64,000 bases of DNA, taken from NCBI GenBank assembly GCA_938743325.2, contig OW568891.1:372001-436000 (forward strand), in the 5' to 3' direction. The notes under the pieces were generated by a model. That model made no database searches, was not told where the DNA came from, and saw only the letters and a list, made by a program, of their open reading frames with translations. Position 1 is the first letter of the stretch, and each line of letters begins with the position of its first letter. This DNA is from Pycnococcus provasolii (Eukaryota; Chlorophyta; Pseudoscourfieldiophyceae; Pseudoscourfieldiales; Pycnococcaceae). Positions 1-9,200 of this stretch are shown here, one piece after another. The position numbers and the translations under genes are program-made.

Positions 1-450
1 GGCGGAGTTCTCGTTGGGCGCAAGTTTGCTCTTCTGCTCTTTGCCCTTTCTCCCTCGCTGCCCTTTCCCGTCCTCCGTCGCCCTCTTTTGTCTTTTCTTC
101 GGAACCTGTCCTCGGAGGTTTCCATCTTTGGTTTTGGTTTCCATCTTTTTCTTCTTGGGCTGTTCGTTCTCATCAGGCTGGACTCGACTCTCGACGAGAG
201 CGAGCGGGTGGCGGCTGGCTTGCACGCACCAAGGAAAACACACACGTTTAGTCCAAAGCGCGACCACTTGCTGCTGCAGCGCGATGCGTGCGTGGAACGA
301 AGACGGAAGAAAACAGGGCCAGATGAGAAGAAATCAGAACGGGATGTTGTATCGTTCAAAATCGCGGTTACAGAGGTGGTCAAGACCAGCTCAATATGGG
401 CGCCATTGGCCTAACGTGCGTGCGACAACCAAAGGATACGACGCGCGTGC
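1..450. other. left edge, no supported gene
   Basis: Pyrimidine-rich sequence at the left edge. Open frames exist on the plus strand but their translations are Phe/Ser/Arg-rich with no recognisable domain. The stretch is best read as the 5' flank of the gene starting at 451 or as the end of something outside the window. Confidence 0.4.
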
Positions 451-1356
451 ATGCATGTGCATTCATGCCTGATGGCCGTGGTACAACTGGTGGTGGTTGC
501 TTTGAGTGGGAGGGGACCCCCCCGCCAGCCTACCCCCGCCCCCTTGAACCAACCGCGTGATGCACTTCAGGCGGAAGTCAGGCGGAGCGAGGCGGAATCA
601 GGTTCGGTTTCGTCTCCCTCGTCTCCCCCCCCCCCCCCCCCATCCTCATCGGACGCCCCGGAAGTGCGCAGACGTCTCATGCCTTCGATCTCAGCTCACA
701 CGAGTGACCGCGGTGGCGACATTGATGTGGTCCCGCCCGCGAAGAGGCAGAGGGGGAACGCGCAGCAAAATCGTGGTTCAACAGGGGATGTGTTTCAAGC
801 TCAGGGTGGTGGCGATGTCTCTTTTTTTCCACCTTGTGACGGAACTATGATGGCTGTGAGGGAAGATGGCTCGTCGATGACAGCAGCGACGACGTCCGCA
901 AGTATGCAAGCACAACAGCCAACAAATCCCTTGGCGCCGGCGAGCGAACCGACGGCGTCAGCGTCGTGGACAGCGGCGCTGGAACTCAACCAAATCCTTC
1001 TGAGAAGTCAAACGCATTTTGACGCAACGACACAACAGCAGCACTTTTTGGCACGGCCCAAGTCGAGCCACTTGTTCACGCGAGGGGACGTTTCGCGCAT
1101 TCTTGACCAGTACGGGCGCGCGTACGGAAATGGAACGCACACGCAACTGTTGCGTGCACTCCTGTCGACACACGCACCGACGGTCGTCGAACTTGCGCTC
1201 GCGAGACACACGGTGAGTGAGGTGCCGCCTTGCCTTTACGCGTGGTGCACACAACTCGGACAAGCACTGGAAAACCTCGAGATACTGGAGGTGTGGTGCT
1301 ACGACCACAACGGAGGCACGGTGTCGTCGTCGTGCCACTTTTACGTACCTTGCTAG
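451..1356 (+). CDS. hypothetical low-complexity protein
   Basis: I do not recognise this protein (301 codons from the ATG at 451; an in-frame ATG at 472 is an equally good start). The first half is Ser/Pro/Gln-rich. It contains a 17-base poly-C tract (625-641) encoding consecutive prolines and a basic patch PPAKRQRG that could be a nuclear localisation signal. The more ordered C-terminal part (about residues 175-255) has helical, amphipathic character, including ILDQYGRAYGNG and LLRALLSTHAPTVVELALA. A strong 5' splice-site-like GTGAGT lies at 1213-1218, directly after this ordered part, and the residues beyond it look less protein-like, so the last exon may be mis-modelled. AATAAA follows at 1388. 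The poly-C tract is also a candidate for sequencing or slippage error. Confidence 0.45.
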   Translation: MHVHSCLMAVVQLVVVALSGRGPPRQPTPAPLNQPRDALQAEVRRSEAESGSVSSPSSPPPPPPSSSDAPEVRRRLMPSISAHTSDRGGDIDVVPPAKRQRGNAQQNRGSTGDVFQAQGGGDVSFFPPCDGTMMAVREDGSSMTAATTSASMQAQQPTNPLAPASEPTASASWTAALELNQILLRSQTHFDATTQQQHFLARPKSSHLFTRGDVSRILDQYGRAYGNGTHTQLLRALLSTHAPTVVELALARHTVSEVPPCLYAWCTQLGQALENLEILEVWCYDHNGGTVSSSCHFYVPC

Positions 1357-1469
1357 AAACATAAGGACGGCATACACACACATACACAATAAACAGCTTG
1401 TACGATTCTATTGGTAATAAAGTAAATGATTTTGATATGGAGAAAGCAACACATTACATATCATCGCAC

Positions 1470-2332
1470 TTAAACGCGGCGGATGATGATGGCCCAGTCA
1501 GGGAACTTCTCGTTCCAAAAGCGCACGCCGTACTGCTCGAGCGTGCGCTGCGGATCCTCGAAGTCCTTGCCCGCGTAGTTGAGGCGCATGATGCCTGGCA
1601 TGAGGCCTGACGCCTTTTTAATCACGACGCGAAGGTCGTCGATGCGCATCTTTGGTGACACCTCCACCCAGAACGGCCCGCCGCTGTGCTTGCCCGTCTT
1701 CGGGTCGACCGTGGTTCCGTACTCGTCATTCGTGTGCAGTAGCGAGCGCACAAGAAGCTTGATGGTCGGGTCGTCCTTGTACTTATCTGACTGCTTGACG
1801 AACCCGTGGGGTACACCCGTCTCGAATGCGATTTTGCGGTCGATGTCAGCCTGTTCCGGCGTGGGATCGTACATGGGCTTCCAGTCCGAAAGTACACCGC
1901 CGTCCGCCTGTATGATGGGAACGTACCTAAATGTGTACGGTGGGGAAAAAAAAAAGAGTCAGTCGGAAGTATGCACGAAAACAACCAAAAACAAAAAACG
2001 CACTTTTCTTCCTCTTGAAAGAATGGGTAGTTATTCGGCGGAAGTTTGTGGAATCCCACCTGACCACTGCACGGCTGCGGGTTGTACTTGGAGTACGCCA
2101 TGTCCAGCGAGTCTTTCCACGGCGCTTCGGCGTAGAAGTTCTCGGCTTGCAGGTTCTCGGAGGAGGTTTCTTGCGGCGTCCACGTCGTCGGTGTGGAGCC
2201 CACGTGGAAGTTCGCCGCGGCGTTGACCATGCCTTCTCGGTGCGAGGGTCGGTAGGCGTGCGGGAGTCCCGTGCTCGGCGAAATCGGCGGCACGGACGCC
2301 TGAGGAGGCAGCAGCGATCCGTCCGCGTTCAT
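1470..2332 (-). CDS. conserved protein with C-terminal ubiquitin-like fold (2 exons)
   Basis: Two exons on the minus strand, 2332-2004 and 1926-1470, are joined across a 77-nt GT-AG intron (donor GTGCGT, acceptor after a pyrimidine run ending TTTAG) and give 261 aa. The frame is kept across the junction (PFFQEEEK then YVPIIQADGG). The N-terminal 100 residues are Pro/Asn/Gln-rich. The last 90 residues form a compact conserved-looking domain: HTNDEYGTTVDPKTGKHSGG, then FWVEVSP, then a beta-grasp-like unit with MRIDDLRVVIKK and RLNYAGKDFEDPQRTLEQYG, as in ubiquitin-like domains (LIFAGKxLEDxxTLxDY). No C-terminal Gly-Gly is present, so it is not a conjugated modifier; the protein ends IIIRRV. Its function is not known to me. 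Confidence 0.75.
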
Positions 2333-2558
2333 CCTTCAAGGCTGCGCAGAAAGAAAGGAAAACAAACAACCAAAGATGCCGGCGGGGGCTGGACTGTGGA
2401 GGGGAGGGGAGGGGAGGGGAGGGGAGGGAGAGGGGAGGGAGCGTTACCCTGTGACAGTTACCCGGACGAACACGAGGTCGACCGGGGAGAAGGCGGGGGA
2501 TCAGCCTAGGACGGATCCCCAAGAGTGGAACGCAAAAAGACAAACTGACAAAGTATGT

Positions 2559-2617
2559 GTTAGGGTTATGACTAGGGTTAGGGTTAGGGTTAGGGTTAGG
2601 GCTAGGGTTAGGGTTAG
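2559..2617 (+). repeat. interstitial telomere-like (TTAGGG)n array
   Basis: About nine near-perfect TTAGGG units with variants (TTATGACTAGGG, GCTAGGG, TTAGAG) between two divergent gene starts. It is degenerate at its edges, so it is an old interstitial array and not a chromosome end. Confidence 0.9.
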
Positions 2618-3162
2618 AGTTACTGAGTTAGTTGTGAAGGCCAACCGGTCCTGTGTGTGGGCACCCTCGGCTGGCGTTGCGGCGCCACCACCCTCGACGA
2701 CACTCGGGAGGTGTGATTCTTTGTAGCTGATAGCCAACTGGGTGTCGGCGATTGTCGCAACCTCATTGTCACCACGAACTACTTCGTCGCTGTGCAATTG
2801 GTGTCCGCGTCTACTAAGAACCATGTTTCTGCGGGTGTCAAGCACATAGCATATTATATGTTTATTTTTCCATCCGAGGTATATTATGAACGTGTCAGAG
2901 TGCGACTGCGGCACTACGCGGCAGATCGTAGAGTCTTAGGTGGTACATGTATATCGACGAAAGATTTGACGGTTGTGAGATGTTCAGATGGAGTTTAGGG
3001 TTTATGGTTGGATGGGGACTCATTCAACAATGGGTCCCAGATGGTAGGAATAATGTATTGGAAGATGGACGACTCTCGTTCCACACTGGCTCTGGTGTTA
3101 GTTGGAACATAGATGGAGGGCTGTGGGTAGTTTGGAATCCCATATGGGGGGTTAGGGTTGTT

Positions 3163-3246
3163 CGTGACGCCGTCACGTCGGAAGGGGGGGGCGTCGCGAC
3201 GCGTCACGTGACGCGTCACGCGTCAAGTAAACGTGACGGCGTCACG
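3163..3246. promoter_or_regulatory. nested palindrome cluster with CACGTG and TGACG cores
   Basis: A perfect 18-bp palindrome, ACGCGTCACGTGACGCGT, occupies 3199-3216 and is centred on CACGTG (G-box/E-box). It is flanked by CGTGACGCCGTCACG (3163-3177) and its exact reverse complement CGTGACGGCGTCACG (3232-3246), so the whole 84 bp forms a nested inverted repeat. TGACG and CACGTG are classical bZIP and bHLH recognition cores. The cluster lies about 525 bp upstream of the SRA-SET gene start. Function as a binding platform is inferred. Confidence 0.6.
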
Positions 3247-3768
3247 TGTTGCGCCCATGTATACTCTTCCCGCCGGCGTGTCTCCGTAAAACCACGAGAG
3301 GTATTTGCGCACTTGATCCAGACCGTTGTGGAATCCCGGCGCTGCTTCTCTCAACCTCCATTGCCGGGGCGGCGCGCCGCGCGTGTGCGTCGCAGACCGA
3401 CCGGCGACCGACGACTAGCGAAAAGTACCACTACTTTACAACTGCACGACCGACCGGGATCCCGCGAGGCCAAGCTCCGATTTTCCCCGACTTTTTTGCC
3501 AGCCTTGTTGAGATACCAAACCTCCCCCTTGCACAAATGCACAGGTCCCTTGCGGCCTTGCACACCCGCCACACCGGATCCACCGGTGTTGCACCAGGTT
3601 GATTAAGGTGGTCAAGCGCCCGAACAAGCTCTTGCAAGCTCTTGCAAGCTCTGGGAAGCTCGCGGCCGGTGTGCAAGGAGTTCTTTTTTTACTGGCCGGA
3701 GTTTGGTACCAACATACGTTCGTTCCCCTCCTGCCAGGGTGCCATTCCGCGTCATTCCGAGCGCAGAC

Positions 3769-6051
3769 ATGCCCGCCGGAGCTGCGGTCGCGGGTGAGTC
3801 ACCGGAGGTCTCTTTGTATGACTACATCGTCGACCTCACGGACGACCTCGATGACTCAGTGCTGCTTCTCCCGCCAGTGCCACCTTTGCCTTCGCCGCTC
3901 CTCTCGCGCTTTCTTCTCCCACCGCCACCACCACCGCCTTTCCCACCGCCTCTCCCACCGCCACCACCACCGCCTTTCCCAACGACTTTCCCACCACCAC
4001 CACCACCGCAGTCTCGAACACCGAAGCGCCAACGCACTTCAGGACCACCGTTGACGCCACGCCGCATACACCCGCCGGCTTCGGATGCCTCCCCTTCAGC
4101 GCACGACGACTTCGTCAAACAAGTCAGAGCCTACTTCAAGCTCCGCTTCGACGCCACGAAAGAAAATGGAGGACGCAAGCCGGACATGACCGCGTGGGGG
4201 GACTGCAAAAAGGTATTCGAAATTTCGCGAGTGCACGGACACATACCCGGTGTCAGTGTCGGCGACACATTCTCAGGACGCGGCGAGGCGGCGGCGGTTG
4301 GTGTGCACAACATGATGATGCAGGGAATCGACTACGCAAACAAAAGCGACGACGGAAGCCACGAAAAGGGCGCGTACGCCGTGTGCCTCGGCGGTGGGTA
4401 TGGCGACGATGAAGACAACGGCGAAATTGTGACATACACTGGCATGGGTGGACAAGGGTCAGGCAACTCCAAAATGCAGGTGCGCAACCAGGAGATGTCC
4501 AAGGGGAATCTCGCTCTGTACCGCAATTTCGAGAAAGGAACGCCTGTGAGACTGCTGCGCGGAAAGAGAGACGCGTTCACCAACCTGATCACTTACGTCT
4601 ACGACGGCCTCTATAACGTCGTCAGCTACACGTTCGAGGCGAGCGTAGCCTCGGCTCAAGGAACGGGGGCTATCGGCGAGGTGGCGCCGCGCGTGTTCAA
4701 GTTCAAGCTGCTTCCAGTGAAGGGCGAATCGAAGGTATCCTTCCTCGCACCGTCGTTCAAGCGAATCGGAGCCAGGTTTATCGAGAGGTTTGTCAATGCC
4801 AAAATTGACAAAACCACAAACATGCGCAAGGAGATTTTGGCGGCGGCGAATGATCAGAGCATGGAAGAACCTGCATCCCCTGAGCCCGATTGGGCTACCG
4901 TAGTGGTGATGGACGATCTCAGCAAGGGCGCGGAACCATACCCCATCCGCGTTGTCAACGACACTGGCGACGGCGATCTTGTGGGCTTCAAGCCTCTCGA
5001 CGTACCATTCACGTACGTCGCAACATCCGTTCAGGGTGTCGAAGCAAAGCGTTCCCCCACGCCCATCTCGCAGCGTGCACGCGAGACGATTTCCAAGGTG
5101 GCGGCAGCGACAGCACAGACGGACGAAAAGCGCGAGGACAGCCATCGCCGGGCGTTTGGGACCCACCACGTGAACGCCGTACCTTCGCGACGTGCATATA
5201 GCCTGGACGGTCTGCTCAAGCAGTCGAGTGAAGAAGGCCTGGTGGAGACATGGGACGACGGCGATGCAAAGCATGCTCGCGCGGCAACTGGTGGCGACGC
5301 AGGAATGACCTTTCATGCGCACAACGAGTCGACGTTCACAGCCAGGTGCATACATCCTGGTCTTGAGGTGTACAAGGTGAGCAAGGAGATGGGCTGGGGC
5401 TTGCGATGCCGGGAGCGTATCCTCGCGGGCGCTTACGTCTGCGACTACGTCGGTGAGGTGTGCCTTGACTCAGAGCGTGAAGAAAACTCTCCCGAGCTTC
5501 TATCTGACGAGTACATCATGTCACTCGACCACTACATTCATGCCACCGAAGACAATGCGAGGATGCTGCTTGCAACAACGAAAATGAAAGAGCCTGCTGC
5601 TGTCGCTGCACCTGCGCCGTATATATTATACGATTTGACTGGTGAAGATGAAGATTGTGAGAATCAGGTGGCACGTGCAATGCCGCCGCCTGCTCCTGCT
5701 GCCTCTGCCGCAGACGCATCCACATCCACCGCGACGACGACGAAGAGCCCGGTGGAAGCACTTGAGGATTACCTGCTTTGCCTCGATGCGTACAAGTATG
5801 GCAACGTCGCTCGTTACATCAATACGTCGGACAAGGAATCCACAAACTTGATTCTGCAGCCCATCTTCACGAGTGTTGTTTCGAGTCAGGCGAGTGCTTC
5901 GGGTGGTGCGCCCGACCCAAGTAGTATGCAGTTTTACCGCGTGGCTCTGTTTGCGACGCGCGACATCGCGCCGCTGGAGGAGCTGCTTTACGATTATGGA
6001 GACGACTACTGGGTGAGGCTGCGCAAGGGCGACATAAGGACGTCGTCGTAA
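3769..6051 (+). CDS. SRA-SET protein, SUVH-like, with degenerate SET
   Basis: A 760-aa protein from the ATG at 3769; the frame stays open upstream only through a TTG. After a Pro-rich N-terminus comes a complete SRA domain (about residues 140-330: HGHIPGVSVGD, GGGYGDDEDNGE, YTGMGGQG, PVRLLRG, YVYDGLYNV), which in this family flips out and reads methylated cytosine. It is followed by the SUVH-type linker DLSKGAEPYPIRVVND. A SET domain fills residues about 525-755 (GWGLRCRERILAGAYVCDYVGEV at its start, ELLYDYGDDYW at its end). SUVH enzymes methylate histone H3K9, but here the Cys-rich pre-SET zinc cluster and post-SET cysteines are absent, and the cofactor motif RFINHSC reads RYINTSD. A low-complexity insertion splits the SET domain. 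Two SUMO-interaction-like motifs occur, YIVDLTDD near the start and ILYDLTGEDED in the insertion. I infer a nuclear methyl-DNA reader with little or no methyltransferase activity. TGTAA follows at 6054. Confidence 0.88.
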   Translation: MPAGAAVAGESPEVSLYDYIVDLTDDLDDSVLLLPPVPPLPSPLLSRFLLPPPPPPPFPPPLPPPPPPPFPTTFPPPPPPQSRTPKRQRTSGPPLTPRRIHPPASDASPSAHDDFVKQVRAYFKLRFDATKENGGRKPDMTAWGDCKKVFEISRVHGHIPGVSVGDTFSGRGEAAAVGVHNMMMQGIDYANKSDDGSHEKGAYAVCLGGGYGDDEDNGEIVTYTGMGGQGSGNSKMQVRNQEMSKGNLALYRNFEKGTPVRLLRGKRDAFTNLITYVYDGLYNVVSYTFEASVASAQGTGAIGEVAPRVFKFKLLPVKGESKVSFLAPSFKRIGARFIERFVNAKIDKTTNMRKEILAAANDQSMEEPASPEPDWATVVVMDDLSKGAEPYPIRVVNDTGDGDLVGFKPLDVPFTYVATSVQGVEAKRSPTPISQRARETISKVAAATAQTDEKREDSHRRAFGTHHVNAVPSRRAYSLDGLLKQSSEEGLVETWDDGDAKHARAATGGDAGMTFHAHNESTFTARCIHPGLEVYKVSKEMGWGLRCRERILAGAYVCDYVGEVCLDSEREENSPELLSDEYIMSLDHYIHATEDNARMLLATTKMKEPAAVAAPAPYILYDLTGEDEDCENQVARAMPPPAPAASAADASTSTATTTKSPVEALEDYLLCLDAYKYGNVARYINTSDKESTNLILQPIFTSVVSSQASASGGAPDPSSMQFYRVALFATRDIAPLEELLYDYGDDYWVRLRKGDIRTSS

Positions 6052-6053
6052 GT

Positions 6054-6058
6054 TGTAA
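6054..6058 (+). terminator. TGTAA polyadenylation-type motif
   Basis: TGTAA begins three bases after the SRA-SET stop codon. Similar TGTAA motifs follow other plus-strand genes at 14106, 16506, 36801, 36809, 37335, 50700 and 57543, and minus-strand genes at 6135-6131, 28956-28952 and 45592-45588. TGTAA is the usual poly(A) signal of chlorophyte algae. Confidence 0.5.
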
Positions 6059-6218
6059 AATTTCAGTGCTACGGTGTAATATGTTGTTTGATGATTCTGA
6101 TAAAAGGTCTTCTGACTAGATTTCTCTTTTTTACATTTTTTTTCCTAATATGTAGATTCGAAAAGGCAAGGCACGGCAAACAAAAAATGTTTGTCGACTT
6201 CACTTAAAACTCAAGCTC

Positions 6219-9200
6219 TCAATATCGACCACCATGGGGCGGCGGAGGGCCACGACGGTCGTAGTACTGAGGAGGGGGTGGGCCGCCGCCGCCGCCGCCG
6301 CCGCCGCCATACGCATGCATGGGGGGCGGTCCGGGATATCCACCCGGTGCTGGTCCACCTGGCATCGGAGGTGCCGGCGGATACGAAGGACCGCCGCCAC
6401 CGCCACCACCCTGGTGCCAAGGACTCTGCGGAGCATGATGGTGGTGCTGCTGCTGGTAAACTGGCATTGGCGCTCCACCGCCACCACCACCTGGTTGACC
6501 GTGCATCGTCGCCATACGCCGACGGTCATCCATCTTCTTCATGTAGTTCGACTGAAATGCAAGAATCGTTTTCTTCAAGCTCGCATAAATCGTGCCATGA
6601 AACAGAAAGCCGCGGCTCGTCACGCGGATCGTCTCCTGCATACACGTCTTGTTGTGCAAGTGCATCAGGTAAAACGAACCAGGTTGATCGGGAATGCAGC
6701 ACAGACCCCACGCGATGTACGACTTGGACGCGTTGGCAGCCTTCTTCTCTTTCAGCTTGTACTGCACGTCCTCCGGAGTGAGCGCGATGATACGAGTACC
6801 AGCGTCCCTCTCCTCTTTGCTCGCATCGGGGTTCGTCTGCTTGTAGAACTTTGGATCCTTGATGACGCTCAGGAGGTTCGCCGTCCAAGGCTCCAGCCAC
6901 GTCGCAACCAGCTCGTCCAAGTCCTCAAACTCCGACTTCTCCTTCGCCTTCGCATCCTTGCCTGGACGAGCTTCCTCAACCTCCAGCGGAATTCCGAGAA
7001 CAAGGCTTGTCGGGGCGATGCGCGGATCTCGACCATCTTCATCGGACTGCTTGCCCTTCTCGATAATTTCGTGGCTTGCAAAGATGCCGTCGCAAATCTT
7101 CAGCGTCACGCTGAGCTTCTCGGTAGTTCGAACCGAAGGGCGGATGATTGCCGTTCCTGGCTTCTTCTCCTCCAGCGCCTTCATCGCGTCGCCATGGCTG
7201 ACATTCTTAAAGAGAGGGTGTGCGATAGGCCGGTGCACGAACGCGCGGCTCAGCTTGCGCCGCTGCTTCATCATAGCCTTCGTCTGACCAGCGATGCCTC
7301 CCAGCAACGCACGCGCCTCCTCCTTCTTTATGTGCTCAATCTCCGCGAGCTCCGCCTCGCGTGGACGGAACTCGTAGCATGTGTCGTACGGACCTCTTTG
7401 CGCGACGTTGTATTTTTGCTCATACTTGTTCCAGTCATTCAAGATGTCCGATCGGCAAGCCAGCTCCAGCTCGAAGCCGCGCATGTCGTCGTAATTCAGC
7501 TTCATCACACGAGCAAATAACGTGTCGCCGCGATTCACGATGCTGTCTATCGACATCGACGTCGGGTCGCGATCCTCTACAAAGATGCTTTTGAGGTAAT
7601 GCTTGGGAATCGTCGCCTTCAGCACTGAGCCAATCACGTTGACGTGAACACGATAATCGTCGGTGCGCTGCACCTGCACCTCCACCATGCGACCCTCTTC
7701 GTAGTCTCGTGTCGTCTCGCCGCCAGTGATCATGCGCAGCTTGTCTTCCATGGACGGTGGAGCCCAAGGGTCACGCACCTCCCCGTACGGTGCCAGGTAC
7801 TCGAGCAACGTGTCCACGAGCGTGCTGAGCTTTCGACCAGGGTACTTACCCTGCGAGAGCAAGTGGTCGTCGTACGCCTCGAGGTCGAGATCAGCCAGAC
7901 CCTCGGGGTTCTTTAAGGTTCTTGCCACAGCCACCGCCGGGAGCAAGTCGCCCTCCTGGACGTTCTGCGCCATCTCCTGCGCGAGCTCGTACGTCTCGGG
8001 GTGAATGCGAGTGTCGTCGAGCTTGAAAAACTTCTTGGGCTCACCCTCGTGGTCCTCCATCTGTATACTCATCATGTTGAGCGACTGCGGGCGCACGCGC
8101 AGAGATGCCGCGCAGTTGATGAAAACGTGCACGCGGCGCATTGCCTCCGGCCCCTCCGCCTCCATACCCGCGGCATTAATGTGGCGCATGAGGTCGACGC
8201 GCTGGTGCACGAAGCCCTTGCTGTGGCGCAGGCTGCGCATCAACGACGACGCCTTGCGAACGCCAAGACCGCAAACGAAGTTCAGTGGCGGCGCGCGCCA
8301 GTCGTGCTGTGCGGCAGCATTGATGTCGACGCCAACCTGGTTCACCACCGTCGAAAGCGTTCGCTCGATGCACTGCCAGAGCGAGTCGGGCGTCATCGCG
8401 TCCTGCAGAGGGTGGAGCTTTAAGGAGAGCATCTCGGATCTCGCACCACTTGAACACACTGCGCAAAGCACGCACAGCGGATCCAGTGCCCATCGCCCGA
8501 GGCCCACGCAAGCTCGCACGTGCGTGGCATGATCGCCAATTTCCTTGGTTGCCGCCTCGCTCGCCGCCCAGAGACGTGCGACTGACTCGTCAGCCGTTTT
8601 CACGGCAATGCCATCGGAGAGATCTCTGAGTGCGTCCGAATTCATGACCGCACGTGCTACCGCCTCGTTGACATACTCTTCCAACTCGCGCGCCTCCACA
8701 GCACCGCCGCCCAGAAATATGGCGCGCGGTTGATGCTCAGTGATGAACTTTTCGAGGCGTTGCATGTCGGGAAGAATACCCTGTGGTATTTGCTCTACTC
8801 CTTGTTCTACCGGCTTCATGCGTGGCATGCGACCGCTCAGACGACCGCACTGGAGCACGTCCACGAGCTGTCCGCCACGATCGAGCATGATGAAACATGT
8901 CGGCGGCGTCCCCTGTCGATCGTTACCCTCGCCCCAAATGCCAGCCATCACTGGATAACGTGTTGGCAGAGACGAGCTTTCTTCATCATCATCATCGTCG
9001 TCGTCGTCCCCCTTCTTATCATCCTCCGGCGGCTTCCAGGGCGCTGTCATCGCAAGCCGCCACACCTCGCTCGCGTACTCGTCGAGCACGTGCGCACGAC
9101 TCTCCGACAGAAGCTGTTGGCGCACCTCCGAGGAGAATATCTGCGAAACTGTATCGTACATGGAGCGCACGACCCTTTTTCGCTGCTCGCGCCACGCCAT

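Larger units (their letters stand above)
2333..3768. other. divergent promoter region
   Basis: About 1.4 kb between two divergently transcribed genes. It holds a G-rich GGGGA run (about 2400-2440), a telomere-like array (2559-2617), a shorter TTAGGG copy (3151-3159) and a nested palindrome cluster (3163-3246). AGCTCTTGCA-type short direct repeats lie at 3626-3660. Open frames in it (for example 2501-2914 minus and 2947-3606 plus) run through the repeats and have no recognisable domain. Confidence 0.55.

Noticed and set aside
2559-2617. A chromosome end
   Set aside because: The array is short, degenerate and flanked by genes on both sides; it is interstitial.
2947-3606. 219-residue plus-strand frame, Trp- and Arg-rich
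   Set aside because: Runs through a TTAGGG copy and the palindrome cluster; no domain or conserved pattern visible.
3703-3768. N-terminal extension of the SRA-SET protein
   Set aside because: It would need a TTG start; the ATG at 3769 has better support. The same holds for TTG 33792 in the Calx-beta-ABC gene and GTG 61661 in the sulfotransferase-like gene.
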